From Adiantum capillus-veneris (taxonomy: Eukaryota; Streptophyta; Polypodiopsida; Polypodiales; Pteridaceae), in contig CM043953.1 in the NCBI GenBank assembly GCA_014529385.2, positions 86,456,342 to 86,520,341 of the forward strand: DNA of 64,000 nt. The letters are read 5' to 3'. The position numbers and the translations under genes are program-made. Of the stretch, positions 21,265 to 31,426 are shown one piece after another (position 1 is the first letter of the stretch; the number at the start of each line of letters is the position of its first letter). The notes under the pieces are model-generated. The model had not been told where the DNA came from and did no database searches. It saw nothing but the letters and a program-made list of their open reading frames with translations.

Positions 21265-22421
21265 TCGGTTTCCCCTATCATGTCAGTTTCCCCTATCATG
21301 CCAGTTTCAACTGATTCCTCTAGCCTCCCAGTTAACTGAACTGATCTTTCTCCTATATTGATTTCAGTAAACTGATCTGGGAATTGCTTTTTCTGCTTGT
21401 CGACATGCTCTTTGTTCAGTAAAACCGCATTCAAGTCGATTTCTGCTAGAGGAAATATGTTCAGAGCTGCTAACATTCGTTCAATCTTCTTTGCTTTGTA
21501 CTTCTGGCATAATTCCTTCGGTCTCAGCTCTTTTCTCCAGCTCCTAGTATTGTTCGTCTGGATCTGAATTCTACCGCTGGCCCCTTCTATGGTTAAGGTT
21601 TGATTTGCATAGTCATGAATAGCATGTGCTGTTCTCAACCATGGGCGCCCTAGCAGCATCCCATATGCCCCTTGCACATCCAGAACTAAGAAGCTGGCTT
21701 TAAATTTTTCCCTGCCTACTCTTGTCTGCATATTTTCAATCATGCCCGTAGCTTGTACTACTCTGTGATCTGCCATTCTCACTTTAAATGGTGTTGGCTT
21801 TAGATTCGTGATGCCCATCCTTTGCTAGAGATGAACTCCCATTATATTGACTCTTGCTCCTCCATCCAAGATAACACTTGAAAGAGGTTCCCATAGCTTC
21901 CGAACCTTGTAATCCACCTGAATGAGCGGTACCTCATCATCTTGGACAGCCGTCAGATCAAGTGTTATGGCCTCTGCTTCAGCTTTCCTGCATTGTCTGG
22001 TGAAGTTTGCCGCTTCAGGCAAGGTTCTTCTGATATCTTCCAGGTCCACAGTAAGCTTTTGAATTCTATTACAAATCTTAACATGGATTTCTTCCTTCTC
22101 CTGATCAGACTGGTTGTCAGAGCTCGAAGAACTGGTCATATCTTCGCAATGCCATTCCTCCCTTGCGTTGCTTCCAGTTCTTCTATCAACTCCCCGTTCT
22201 TCAATCATTCCTTGTACCGCAGTCAGCATGGTCTCAGGTATACCAGGCTTCGATTGATCTTTCTTAGTAGATTGGGCTGGTATCTTCTGAATGACTCGGG
22301 CTTCAGAACTTTTCGGCTGCTCTGGCAGCTTCTTGGCTAAATCCTCCGTGATTTTCGTCGCTAGTTCTCTCTGCTCCTGCCATTCATCTACCACCTTCTC
22401 TTTACCCTTGGCCTTCCACAC
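21261..22421 (-). pseudogene. Element 2 protease region
   Basis: An acidic linker is followed by an aspartic protease with active-site triplet D-G-G (VILDGGARVNIMG) and the distal signature YGMLLGRPWLRTAHAI. One in-frame TAG (21825-21827) splits the domain between the active site and the flap. The D-G-G form also occurs in the first protease of the element at 48-51 kb (ILDGGSG), so it looks like a lineage trait rather than damage. Confidence 0.85.
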
Positions 22422-23957
22422 CTCTCTCTGTTGAGCCCATTTGCTGCTTTCAATAGTGACTGGTTTTTTGGAGTATCTGGAATTTCTTCAATTACCACTC
22501 CTTTGCTCCTTGTTACTGCCCGTATTGGAACTGGCTCTAGTGCCTTTGCCTCAGTAGCAACAAGTGCAGGTGTATCTGGACACTGAGCCGCGAAATGCCC
22601 ATACTTTCCACAAGTATAGCAATTTAAACTCCGGCTCTGAAAATTGCCACGCCCCCGGCCTCGGCCAATACCCGCTTGGTATCTGCCTCTGCCTAGACCA
22701 ATACCACTGGTACCTGGTTTCTCCTCCTATGAGGCTTTGGCTGGTTCCAATCTTACTGGTTCAGTGTATGCTACCACTAACAAGTCTTTGCCCTTCTTAA
22801 AGTGATGAATCCTGATACCACAATTATTCCATAAATGGCCAAAGGCCTTACAGTAAGTACACTGTGGGCACTCGTTGGAAAAATGGTCCTTGGATTTGCA
22901 TTTTGAACACCGAGTCTCCAATTTCCTAACTGATTGTCTGGTATGGCTAATCTCAGCAAATTGCCTAGCCATCTCTTCAATCTTCTTAGTCCAGGACCCC
23001 TTTTTTGACTTGTCCTTAGACCGCTCATTAGAGCTACTTTCAAAGCTGCTGGACACTTCACTGGAATTAGAGTTCTCAGTAGAAGAACTACTGCTACTGG
23101 ATCTTCTCTTCTTGTGGCTCTTTTCCTTCTTGGCCTGTTGTTCCAGCTTCAGTGCTCGTTGTACCAGATCATTGAATTTCTTGGTTGGTGCTGGTACCTC
23201 CTGCTCTCTAAGCTTCTTGCTTCGAAAGCCATTCAGAAACCATGCACGCAGTCGCTTTTCTGACGGCGGTTCCTGCAACTGCCTTGTCAACTCCTTGATT
23301 TTCTCCACATAGCTTCTGACTGACAGATTCCGCTGCTTGATCTTATCCAGTTCACAAAGGATATCTTCATCACCTCTGTTGTCGGAATACTCCAGCCTGA
23401 AGGCTTTAAGTAGTTTGTTATAGGATCGAAGCTGACAAGCGGGGTAATGGTAGTACCACTTTCTCGCTGCCTCCTTCGAGGTTTGTGGAAAGTATTCCCC
23501 CCAATCATCCTCATCAATATTCTTCAGCTCTGCATACTGCTCAAAAGCTTGGATGTGAACATCCGGATCATCCTTCTTGTCCCCTTTGAATACTGGAAAA
23601 GAGATTTTCAATGAGGATATGTAATCCTGCCGATTACCGCTGGTTCGGCCGCTTCTCTTCTTAGAGTCTGAACGGCTATCTGCTGAAAGTGTGCCGACTG
23701 CTTTTACTCCCTTTGGTACCCTCATTCCCTTGCCTGGACCGAGAACTTTTGGCCTTCCGTGCTTCCCTTTCTGCCCGTCTGCGTCTAGAGTGACTGGAAT
23801 GCTGTGAGTCCTGCGTCTCATCAGCCTGACTCTGCTCCTCATGAGCTTCAGTGTCAGTCACCCTCTCTTGCTTAGGGTCAGATTCTCTTCCCGACTCCTC
23901 AGGAATAGGATCAACACGGATGGTTGATTTCCGGCCACGACTAGTTTTGGGTGCCAT
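22422..23957 (-). pseudogene. Element 2 gag with three zinc knuckles
   Basis: Begins MAPKTSRGRKST at 23957 with a charged N-terminus. A frameshift around 23750 leads into the Gag core (SFPVFKGDKKDDPDVHIQAF, AARKWYYHY, LRAWFLNGF). Two zinc knuckles follow, CSKCKSKDHFSNEC and CTYCKAFGHLWNNC, and after an in-frame TAG (22727-22729) a Gly/Arg stretch and a third, CYTCGKYGHFAAQC (about 22580-22625). Three CCHC motifs in one Gag is above the usual one or two. Confidence 0.9.
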
Positions 23958-24018
23958 TGCTGTAGCTCAGAACTTCTAACTGGGAGAAGAGTCTTTCAGT
24001 CAACGAGCTTCAGCTCTA

Positions 24019-24034
24019 GTCACCGTGATCGCCA
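24019..24034 (-). promoter_or_regulatory. Primer binding site of element 2
   Basis: Minus sense TGGCGATCACGGTGAC, three bases inside the LTR end. It begins TGG, as required to pair with a tRNA CCA end. The tRNA is not identified; it is not initiator Met. Confidence 0.6.
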
Positions 24035-24037
24035 AAA

Positions 24038-24536
24038 TGGAATTGGAGCTGATCTTTTGAGATAGCTAATTCCAGTGTTAGAAGATTTCAGCTACTGGTG
24101 ATGTATTAGTTCAGACAGTAGACTGGACAAAGGAACAGAAACTGAACTAGAATACATCTACTCGAATAAGAACCAGACTAAGTATTGAGAATGATATTCA
24201 GATTCAGATTCAAATTCAGAGTACTGAGTATAGAGTAAGTATAACTGGAATATACTGTTGTAATTGGAATTACAGATAAAGGATTACAAAGGAGATGATG
24301 TGACTTATGAACAAAAGGATGAACAAAGTACAGCCGACAACAACTGCCAATGATTGACAACCCGAGTACAATTGCCAACAAATGCCAACCCAAACGCTAA
24401 CCCAATTACAATGTAATGGGTCCTATTTATATGTCTTTGGTTTACCATGGTAATTATCGTAGTAATTACTGACTGATTCACTGTCCGTTTCACAGGAGAG
24501 CGTTCACACCTATTAAAATTGTCTCAGCCGTCTACA
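24038..24536 (-). repeat. Element 2 LTR (5' LTR in element sense)
   Basis: Nearly identical to 4553-5045, slightly longer through an extra 'attcaa' repeat unit near 24210. It is followed directly by the AAAGA target duplication. Confidence 0.93.
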
Positions 24537-24659
24537 AAAGACAAGCAACATTTGATCACAAGACCAAAGCAAAACAAGAACAGCGCGACCAACACATGAA
24601 AGAGTTCTTGCGACTCTTTTCTATTGTACAGGCGCAGTTTGCACAGATTCGGGAAAGGA

Positions 24660-25752
24660 GACTCTCTCGGTCTCTTCTTCTCCAAAGCAAGACACACATG
24701 ATTTGCATGATGATACGCATGATGATTTGAATGATAATGACAAGCATGATGATTTGAATGATAATGACAAGCATGATGATTTGGATGACAATGACAAGCT
24801 TGATGATTTGCATGATCAAGATGTGATTTCTCACAAGCATGATGATTTGAATGAAGATGACGTGATTGTTCACAAGGATGATGAGTTAGTTGATGCTTTT
24901 TCTAGCAAGCTAACCTCGTTGCAGATTCGATCAATCACGAAGGATCGATCTTGGCTCTCGAGCCTAGGTCCAAAGAACCCTCACAGAAAGTATTATGTGT
25001 TCGCATGATTAGTACACACGCATTGTTCGAGTGTTTCATTCGTGATCGTTTCCTATATTTTCGTCAGCGTCTTTATGTGATCCCTTTTCCTAGGCATGAC
25101 ATATTGTACGTTGAGCACGTTTCACTCATGAATGAGCACGGATGTATACGGATTATTCATGAAAAACTGAAAAGTATACATTCAAGAAAGTCACATTCCA
25201 TGTCTCTTCCTTGGCATGATACATTCGTAGAACGAGCACATGGAAGTATGAGCAGCAAGCATGGGCATTTCCGTTGTGAATTGCCACAGTTGATTGCTTT
25301 AGATCAGAAGAGAAAGATTCGATCTCATTGTTTGCGTGCGTGTGGTGAACGGTTTGACACTCCGTCTCTTTGTTCATCTACATTGCATGCACAGTCTTTG
25401 AGGAAGACAAGATTTTTTCCAGTCACTTTACATGGAATAGGTATGTTCATGGTTTTGTGTTGGAAATGGTTTCAGGAATTTTCAGCCATGGAGATTCTTG
25501 AAGAAGAAAGAAGCAGGACTCTAGACAAAGTTGAAGCATCGAAGGAGCCACAGAAGACTTTGTGTCGCTTTTGGCACGGCCCAAAGAAGCAAGCGTTGCA
25601 GACCTTTATGAAGTTCAAGTACCGCACAACCAAACGACCCACACATCAGAGTGGACCGACGAAGAGTCCCTTCCAGGATTCCGGATGCTATTGGCGATCT
25701 CCCTCTACGCCATATAGTTCGGGACCAGTACCTCACTTTGAAAAGGAGGGGA
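24660..25752 (+). pseudogene. Family G Asp/His repeat and unknown C-terminal domain (copy 2)
   Basis: Follows the internal deletion. An acidic repeat (HDD/NDND) leads to a frameshift near 24905, where copy 2 lacks one base present in copy 1. From 24951 a 295-residue frame stays open through the LTR start. Conserved with copy 1: THALFECFIR, VIPF.RHDILYVEH, SHSMSLPWH, STKHGHF or SSKHGHF, and FTLHG.GMFMVLCW. The two copies are roughly 83% identical at nucleotide level here. I recognise no family. It occupies the position of pol but has no RT, RNase H or integrase motif. Confidence 0.7.
24721..24801 (+). repeat. Three 27-bp units encoding DDLNDNDKH
   Basis: Units at 24721-24747, 24748-24774 and 24775-24801 are nearly identical and keep the frame. 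The equivalent place in copy 1 (11620-11700) has fewer, more diverged units. Confidence 0.9.
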
Positions 25753-26976
25753 TGTCACATGACACATCCAACCCTATGTGTCCGTGGACAAGCTACAGCA
25801 TGATCAGGGTTCAGTTCAGTCAAGTCGGTCTAGAATAGGAAGTGATCTGGCACTTTTGTGAGTGTTTGCAGACCGTGCATGTCCAGACACTTAGATTACA
25901 TGCATATCCTCCGGTTGCACACAGCATGATTATAAGCATTCCCATCAGAATCCTTCAGGAGAATTTTCTAGTGCATTTAGCCTATTTTTGACATTTTTCA
26001 CTTATTATTTTTAAGTGACTTTTGTTGGAAAGTAGGTAGGGCAAATTGAGTAAGTTTGTATATAAGCAAACCCAGGCTAGCACTAATTGGCAGAAGAGGC
26101 AGCAAGAGCACAAGCTCAACAAGCAACTTCTCAGCAGAACCCAAGAGGCCTAGCGTTTTTGCATCACTGCAGCAAAACTAGCGGTTTTTGGACAAGAACC
26201 AGAATCAGCCAGCGTTTTTGCATCTGCATCAAGCCGACAAGACAGCAAGGAACAAATCAGCCCTAGCGTTAGCCGTTTCCCACCGCAAAACCCCAGCGTT
26301 TTTGCATCAGCACAAAGATCAGCCCTAGCGTTTTTGGATCTGCCAGACAAGCCAGCGTTTTTGCAGATCTTCGCGACGGAACCTCTTTAAGTACTAGCGT
26401 TTTCAGTTTTCAACAGTCAGACATCGTAGATCAAGCCTCGAACCTCGCAGATCTCACCTTCCGCAGCATATCCTCGCTGCACGGTCAGATCCCGCAAGGT
26501 TTACAGTTTCAGCCCGGAAAACGCAGATTTCAGCATCTGCGTTTTCAGCGCGTCGTCGCATCGTCGCCATCGACATCGTCATCGACATAGAGTCCGAATT
26601 CAGCAGATAAAGATTTGCAGATTTCAGCCTTTAGCGTTTTTCAGTTTTCAGCCCGTCTCGTTGTCGTCCTCATCGTCGTCGACATCGTCGGCAAGTCCAA
26701 GCATTGTAGAGATTTGTGCAATCAATAGTAGACCACTCTCGCCATCGAGAGTGGCGCCTTCGGAGGAGGGTGTTACGTCTCTGGTGTCGTAATCTCTTCT
26801 CTATCTCTGTCTCATGCACTTCCATTCACTGTGTCCATTCACTTTGTTTGTGTCCATTGCACTCTCTCACTAAAGGAATGGAAGGCTCTCCCTTCCGTAA
26901 GTAAAAGAAACCCTTGACCACGGTTCGAAGCACTCATCTTGAGCAAAGTTCAACATTCATTCCCCTGCACCTTACA
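25753..26976 (+). repeat. Family G copy 2, 3' LTR
   Basis: Begins TGTCACATGACAC and ends CACCTTACA. TATATAAG at 26059-26066. About ten AGCGTTTT-like motifs lie between 26150 and 26640, many extended to AGCGTTTTTGCA. It is clearly diverged from the copy 1 LTRs except near both ends and the TATA region, so the two copies belong to different subfamilies. Confidence 0.93.
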
Positions 26977-27675
26977 CTTCTTCATTTTGAGACTTGTCCA
27001 CATGCCTTAAACTCCTAAGCTTCAAAACGCTTAAGCAAATTCTTCACTTGAAAACACATATTTCCTGGATTCTTACTTTGCCACACCCCAAGTACTTGCT
27101 TAACCACCAAAAGAGCATCACCTCTTACCCTCACACGATGGATGCCAAGCTCAAGGCAAAGGTTGAGCCCTTTCTCCAAACTAGCATACTCGGCTTCATT
27201 TTTGCTTTGTGCCGTAAGCTTCAAACTCCTTTTAGTTACCGAAGCACCTTGAGGATCATAAATTACAACACCTCTTGAAGCTTCACCATGCGCTTTCCTG
27301 TAAGAGCCATCAAAAAGCAATAGATAGGCATTGTCTATGTCAGGAGCTTCCATGTATTGCTTCTTCACCGAGTCCTCCCTAAGAAGAAGAGAGCTTTCCT
27401 TATAAGTAAGCAAATCAACCAATGTAGCCCTTCTACTCTTCTCAACAAGAAAAGAGAATTGGAATTCCTGTAGCTCCACAATCCACTTCATGAGCCTCTT
27501 TGACAAAGTAAGGCTATTCACCAATTGAGGTAGACGAGTATAGCTAGTGAGAAATGTAAATGGTTTGGGAAGAAGGTAGTGCCTAAACCTTTTACATGCA
27601 TAAATCACACTCACCATGATGAGCTCCACCTCAGTATAGCCTCTTTTCACCTCTAGCTTCACCCTACTAGCACAA
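26977..27675 (-). pseudogene. Tat-type gypsy RNase H tail and second (archaeal-type) RNase H
   Basis: Minus sense: VTCASRVKLEVKRGYTEVE, FRHYLLPKPFTF and MKWIVELQEFQFSF are the end of a Ty3 RNase H. Then AYLLLFDGSYRKAHGEASRGVVIYDPQG, LKLTAQSKNEAEYASLEKGL and VRVRGDALLVVKQVLGVW form a second RNase H of the type that defines plant Tat/Ogre elements. The frame ends at 27015, and sequence is lost at the border with family G copy 2 at 26976. The first catalytic Asp (DGS) and Glu (NEAEY) are present. Confidence 0.88.
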
Positions 27676-28104
27676 GTTACCGAGGAACGCCCCCTAGCCC
27701 CCGTTCCGGCGTTCCGGGGGGCAGTTCCCTTCCCGAACGTTCCGAAACGTCCCGGAATGTCTGACGTTCCGGGTGGCCAATGCAAACCGGAACGGCCGTT
27801 CCGGAACGTTCCGAAACGCCCCCGGACCGTTCCGGAATGCCCCTGGAACGGCCAACGGCTACAAACAAATTTGGCAAAGATTGAAAAAATTGAAGTAAAT
27901 GTTTGGGCTTCTTTTGAAAGTGTGCGATGCCTCAAGGACTCATAAAATGCACCCCCCTCCCCCTTTCTCTTCACAAGCTAATCCTCAAGGCTCAAGCTCT
28001 CTCCCTCTCACTCTCAAGATCTCTCCCTCTCAAGACTCACTCTCTCAAGGCTCAAGGCTTCAAGCCTTCAAGCTCTCTTCCTCTCCCTCCCACTCTCTCA
28101 AATA

Positions 28105-28169
<65 letters not shown>

Positions 28170-28390
28170 CTAGTCATAGCAAGGTTGAATGGTCTTCAAA
28201 ACGAGTTTTTTGTGAGTATTAGAGTCAAAGCACTCTAATACTCCTTGTATTTAAACACAAGGAGCTAAAAATTGCACTATTTGGGTGTTTTTTATACCTC
28301 CCGTTCCGCGACGTTCCCGTTCCGGACCCCTAGCCGTTCCCCCGTTCCGCGGGGATCCCGTTGCCGTTCCCGTTCCGCGTTCCGGGTAAC
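27676..28390 (+). mobile_element. MITE with GTTCCG subterminal repeats, inserted in an RNase H gene
   Basis: Interrupts the Tat-type RNase H between LLQRGNNSHYM (right) and VTCASR (left). Ends are GTTACCGAGGAACG and, inverted, GTTACCCGGAACG. Both end regions are full of GTTCCG/CGGAAC palindromes. The middle has CAAGCTCTC-rich sequence and a CT microsatellite. Layout and motifs resemble the 5' end of the hAT at 16577-17098, so I infer a non-autonomous relative. The target duplication is unclear. Confidence 0.6.
28109..28164. repeat. CT microsatellite inside the MITE
   Basis: Uninterrupted TC repeat of about 28 units. Confidence 0.95.
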
Positions 28391-29050
28391 TATGCTACAT
28401 GTAGTGGGAGTTGTTACCTCGTTGAAGAAGCATAGCTCCAATAGCATCCCCACTTATTGATGGATTCACATAAAACTCCTTGTTCCAATTAGGAAGCTTG
28501 CATAGCAGGAAGAGAACCAAGAACTTCTTTGATACCTTGAAAAACCTCTTCACATTCATTTGTCCATTGTAAAGGATCCTACCTTGCTACTTGTTGTAGA
28601 GGATAAAGAAGTTGAGAGAACAAAGGAATGAACCTTCACATATACTTCACCTTTTGAATGAAAGTAACAAGTTGCTTTGTATCCCTAGGTGATGGGAGGA
28701 GCACCAAAGCCTTCACTTTGTCAGGATCCGCTTCAATCACATTCTCAAAGATCATACGCCCCAAAAACTTCACTCTTAGTTTAGCAAGATGACACTTCTT
28801 TGGATTGAGTTGACCTCCACTTTCATCGTATTGCTAAAAAGCCATCCCAAGCTTTACACAATGATCCTTTCTAGAATTATAAATACAAAAGTCATCAATA
28901 GGATCCTTCACAAACTTGCCAAGAAAGGGAGAGAACACCGTATTAACGCACTTTTGGTACCACGCACAACAATTCATAAGACCAAAAGGAAGCACGCAAT
29001 TACAAAAACATCCCCATGGTGTGATAAATGTGATCTTGTTTCGATCATCG
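28391..29050 (-). pseudogene. Tat-type gypsy reverse transcriptase, decayed
   Basis: Minus sense shows FITPWGCFCNCVLPFGL, LGKFVKDPIDDFCIYNS (the catalytic DD box), DESGGQLNPKKCHLAKL, FLGRMIFENVIEADPDK and NWNKEFYVNPSISGDAIGAML. Frameshifts and stops are frequent. The order joins the RNase H at 26977-27675 once the MITE is removed. Confidence 0.82.
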
Positions 29051-29283
29051 GCTCGCCGCTCCGACTACCTTCCTCTCCATGTGCTGAGGCTATCTGACTC
29101 CCGAAACAACAAATTTAAGAGGTTCTTTGAAATGAAAATGTAGCTGCTGTTTGACCCTTCGGACAGCTAACAGCAGCCCTCCAATTAACCCCTCCAAAAC
29201 CACTTAAAGGCCTCATTAGGCAATAGTCTACTTAGGCTCTGCTACAATGTCAATGTGCAACTGGTGCCCACAAGCACACAAGG

Positions 29284-29341
<58 letters not shown>

Positions 29342-29841
29342 CACAAGCTCCCCCCTGGAGAGGATTCTACACACCAGAAAATGCACTCTCCACCCACAAG
29401 CACACAAGTGTACATACAACTACCTCACACACAGCCGTTCTTGAGAAACAACCCTTATAATGACGCACGCGTAACTAGTGAAAAAGCTCAGAATCAAGGA
29501 AAACAAGGATCAAAGGCTTACAGCTTTTCTCTAAGCTCAACAGTATCCTTTGCAGTCCCAAGCGAATTCACATAGCGTTTGAAGGTGGATACAGAGGTGT
29601 TTATCTGAAAAATGCCTGCTGCTATGGCCTGACTGGGATCTTGCCGAGAAGACGTAGCCAATGTGGATCTGCTTGGAGCATATCCCCCAGCCTCGAAATC
29701 TTGGAAGCTCATCCTCTCCTTCACATTCCAAACAAGCACAGAGCATATTCAGAATGGCAACTGCATAAAATCTGCCTACAGAACCTTGTATGAAAGAGAG
29801 AAAACAACTGACAGACACGCGCACGTACAATGAAAAACAGA

Positions 29842-29920
<79 letters not shown>

Positions 29921-30200
29921 AGGGAAGACGATCAAGGAACATACAGGATGCGCTAAGCAAGACGGTGGATCCAAACTTGCAAGTGAAAGCCTGCAAGTGC
30001 AAAAGACACCATAGCCGGCCCTCTGAGTGGCACTCTATTACTCTTCGCACCACGTGTCAAAGCTATGACTTCTGAAGTTCTGAAAAAAGCTAAGAGACTT
30101 TTTTTCTACCTTTATTACCTAAATTTCAGCTTTTGTTAACATTGAGTACCTAGAAGAAGAAGAAGAAGAAGAAGAAGAAGGAGAGTACTCTTGGGATTGC
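29051..30200. other. Non-coding stretch with microsatellites
   Basis: GA repeat at 29287-29339, a TC repeat running into CA at 29845-29921, and a GAA repeat at about 30152-30181. ORFs through these tracts are repeat artefacts. No family is recognised. Confidence 0.6.
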
Positions 30201-30375
30201 CAAAAACATTTTTGGCATGCACAAGACCATAGGAGAAGGTCGGAAAAAGTTGCATCTTCTAAGCCGTAGATCATTGTTGGTTGGATTGGCGACACATGGT
30301 GTGGTTGCTTTCAGTTTTAGATTTTCTATACTAAATGTTGCTTTCCATGGACCAGAATGCCCTGCACCGTGTGCA

Positions 30376-30590
30376 AGGCGGGAGGAGTTGAAGGCCAATT
30401 CCATTACTACAAGTTGTGGGACAAGACTCGCTAAAGGGAGGCACCATAAGTGCTTGAAGTGTTTCCCTGGATGTAGGGGTTGAAGGCGGGAGGAGTTGAA
30501 GGCCGGTTCCATTACAACAGTTTGTGGGATAGGACTCGCTGAAGGGAGGCGCCATAAGTGCTTGAAGTGTTTCCCTGCATGTAGGGCACG
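30376..30590 (+). repeat. 108-bp tandem duplication
   Basis: The unit starting 'aggcgggaggagttgaaggcc' occurs at 30376 and 30484. Each contains 'cataagtgcttgaagtgtttccctg' and the two are about 90% identical by eye. Confidence 0.9.
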
Positions 30591-31400
30591 TGCTCGGGCT
30601 GTCTATTCCATCCCTATGTTTGTTGTGGTCGGTGACCTGCATCTGGCACATTCCATGTGTGGTGTGTGTTGTGCCAGGCTCTATTTGGTCAGGGCTGATT
30701 GGTCAACGGTTGAAAGCAATGGCATCGTCAGCAAAGCATGTCGTTAGTGTTTTGGGGCTTGTTATAAGGGGTTGCAGTGGGTGTGTTCCCTTGTGAGTTT
30801 GTAGAGGCACATCGAAATAAACTTGTTATTTGCTTTTCTTGTGAGGTTAGAGAGACAAATATGTAAATCTCAGAATCTTTCACCTTCTTTGTTAATGGCT
30901 TCCAAACAACTTGCATTGCAAGTTCCTTTGCGACTGTGGCGGACGAGTGGTATGTGAGTACTAGGTGAATTTGAAGGTGCTAAGAGCATGGATTTTGAAG
31001 CAGGTGAGCCCTCGTGAAGCTTTATGGCATGTTCTCACTTGCTAAATTGTTTTGCATTCTGTTATCAAGTTATTGAAATGCTCGATCACTTGGAAATCTA
31101 TTAGTGTGTATTGACAATTTTGAGGTTACCACAGATTGCTTTAATGACTTTCTTTATTTACATTAATGCTCAAAGTGTACACATTGTTACCCTATGTAGC
31201 CTACCTTGTCTCGTATCTTATGTATGATGAGAGAACATGGGGGAGGCAAGCATACCATTAACCATCCAACCATCCTCTTATCTAGCCCTTGGCCCAAGAG
31301 ATCCCATAAATGTATGCTTGCCATGGGGCAGAGCCTTACTCTAGGGGCCACGCCCACCCAGCCATCGTGTCGAACCTTGTCCAAAGCATCAACATGACTT
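30591..31400. other. No recognisable gene; may include the LTR of the chromovirus to its right
   Basis: A minus-sense LTR start is visible at 31411 (TGTTAGGACAT), so part of this stretch should be LTR. Its far end is not identifiable. Confidence 0.4.
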
Positions 31401-31411
31401 ATGTCCTAACA

Positions 31412-31426
31412 TTACTCCCCCCTTAA
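31412..31426 (-). promoter_or_regulatory. Polypurine tract of the chromodomain gypsy
   Basis: Minus-sense TTAAGGGGGGAGTAA directly before TGTTAGGACAT, a classical tract and LTR start. Confidence 0.75.

Larger units (their letters stand above)
4553..24536 (-). mobile_element. 20-kb Ty3/gypsy LTR retrotransposon (element 2)
   Basis: Flanked by an exact 5-bp duplication AAAGA (4548-4552 and 24537-24541). On the minus strand the order is 5' LTR (24038-24536), primer site, gag with three zinc knuckles, protease, RT, RNase H, integrase, a large accessory ORF, polypurine tract and 3' LTR (4553-5045). The net length without the nested hAT is about 10.7 kb. All coding regions carry frameshifts or in-frame stops. 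The LTRs are similar over their whole length with scattered differences, so the insertion is neither very recent nor ancient. Confidence 0.93.
24537..26976 (+). mobile_element. Family G LTR element, copy 2, 3' portion
   Basis: Resumes gag in frame after AAAGA, loses the Gag core, zinc knuckle and protease by an internal deletion at about 24653, continues through the Asp/His repeat and unknown C-terminal domain, and ends with a polypurine tract and a full 1224-bp LTR. Confidence 0.9.

Noticed and set aside
27676-27880. Arg/Gly/Thr-rich middle of a 319-codon minus-strand ORF as part of an RNase H protein
   Set aside because: This part is MITE sequence that happens to stay open. The RNase H signal stops at 27675 and resumes at 28391.
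30217-30483. 88-codon plus-strand ORF with several Cys residues
   Set aside because: No zinc-finger spacing; much of it comes from the 108-bp tandem duplication, and the second unit does not preserve the frame.
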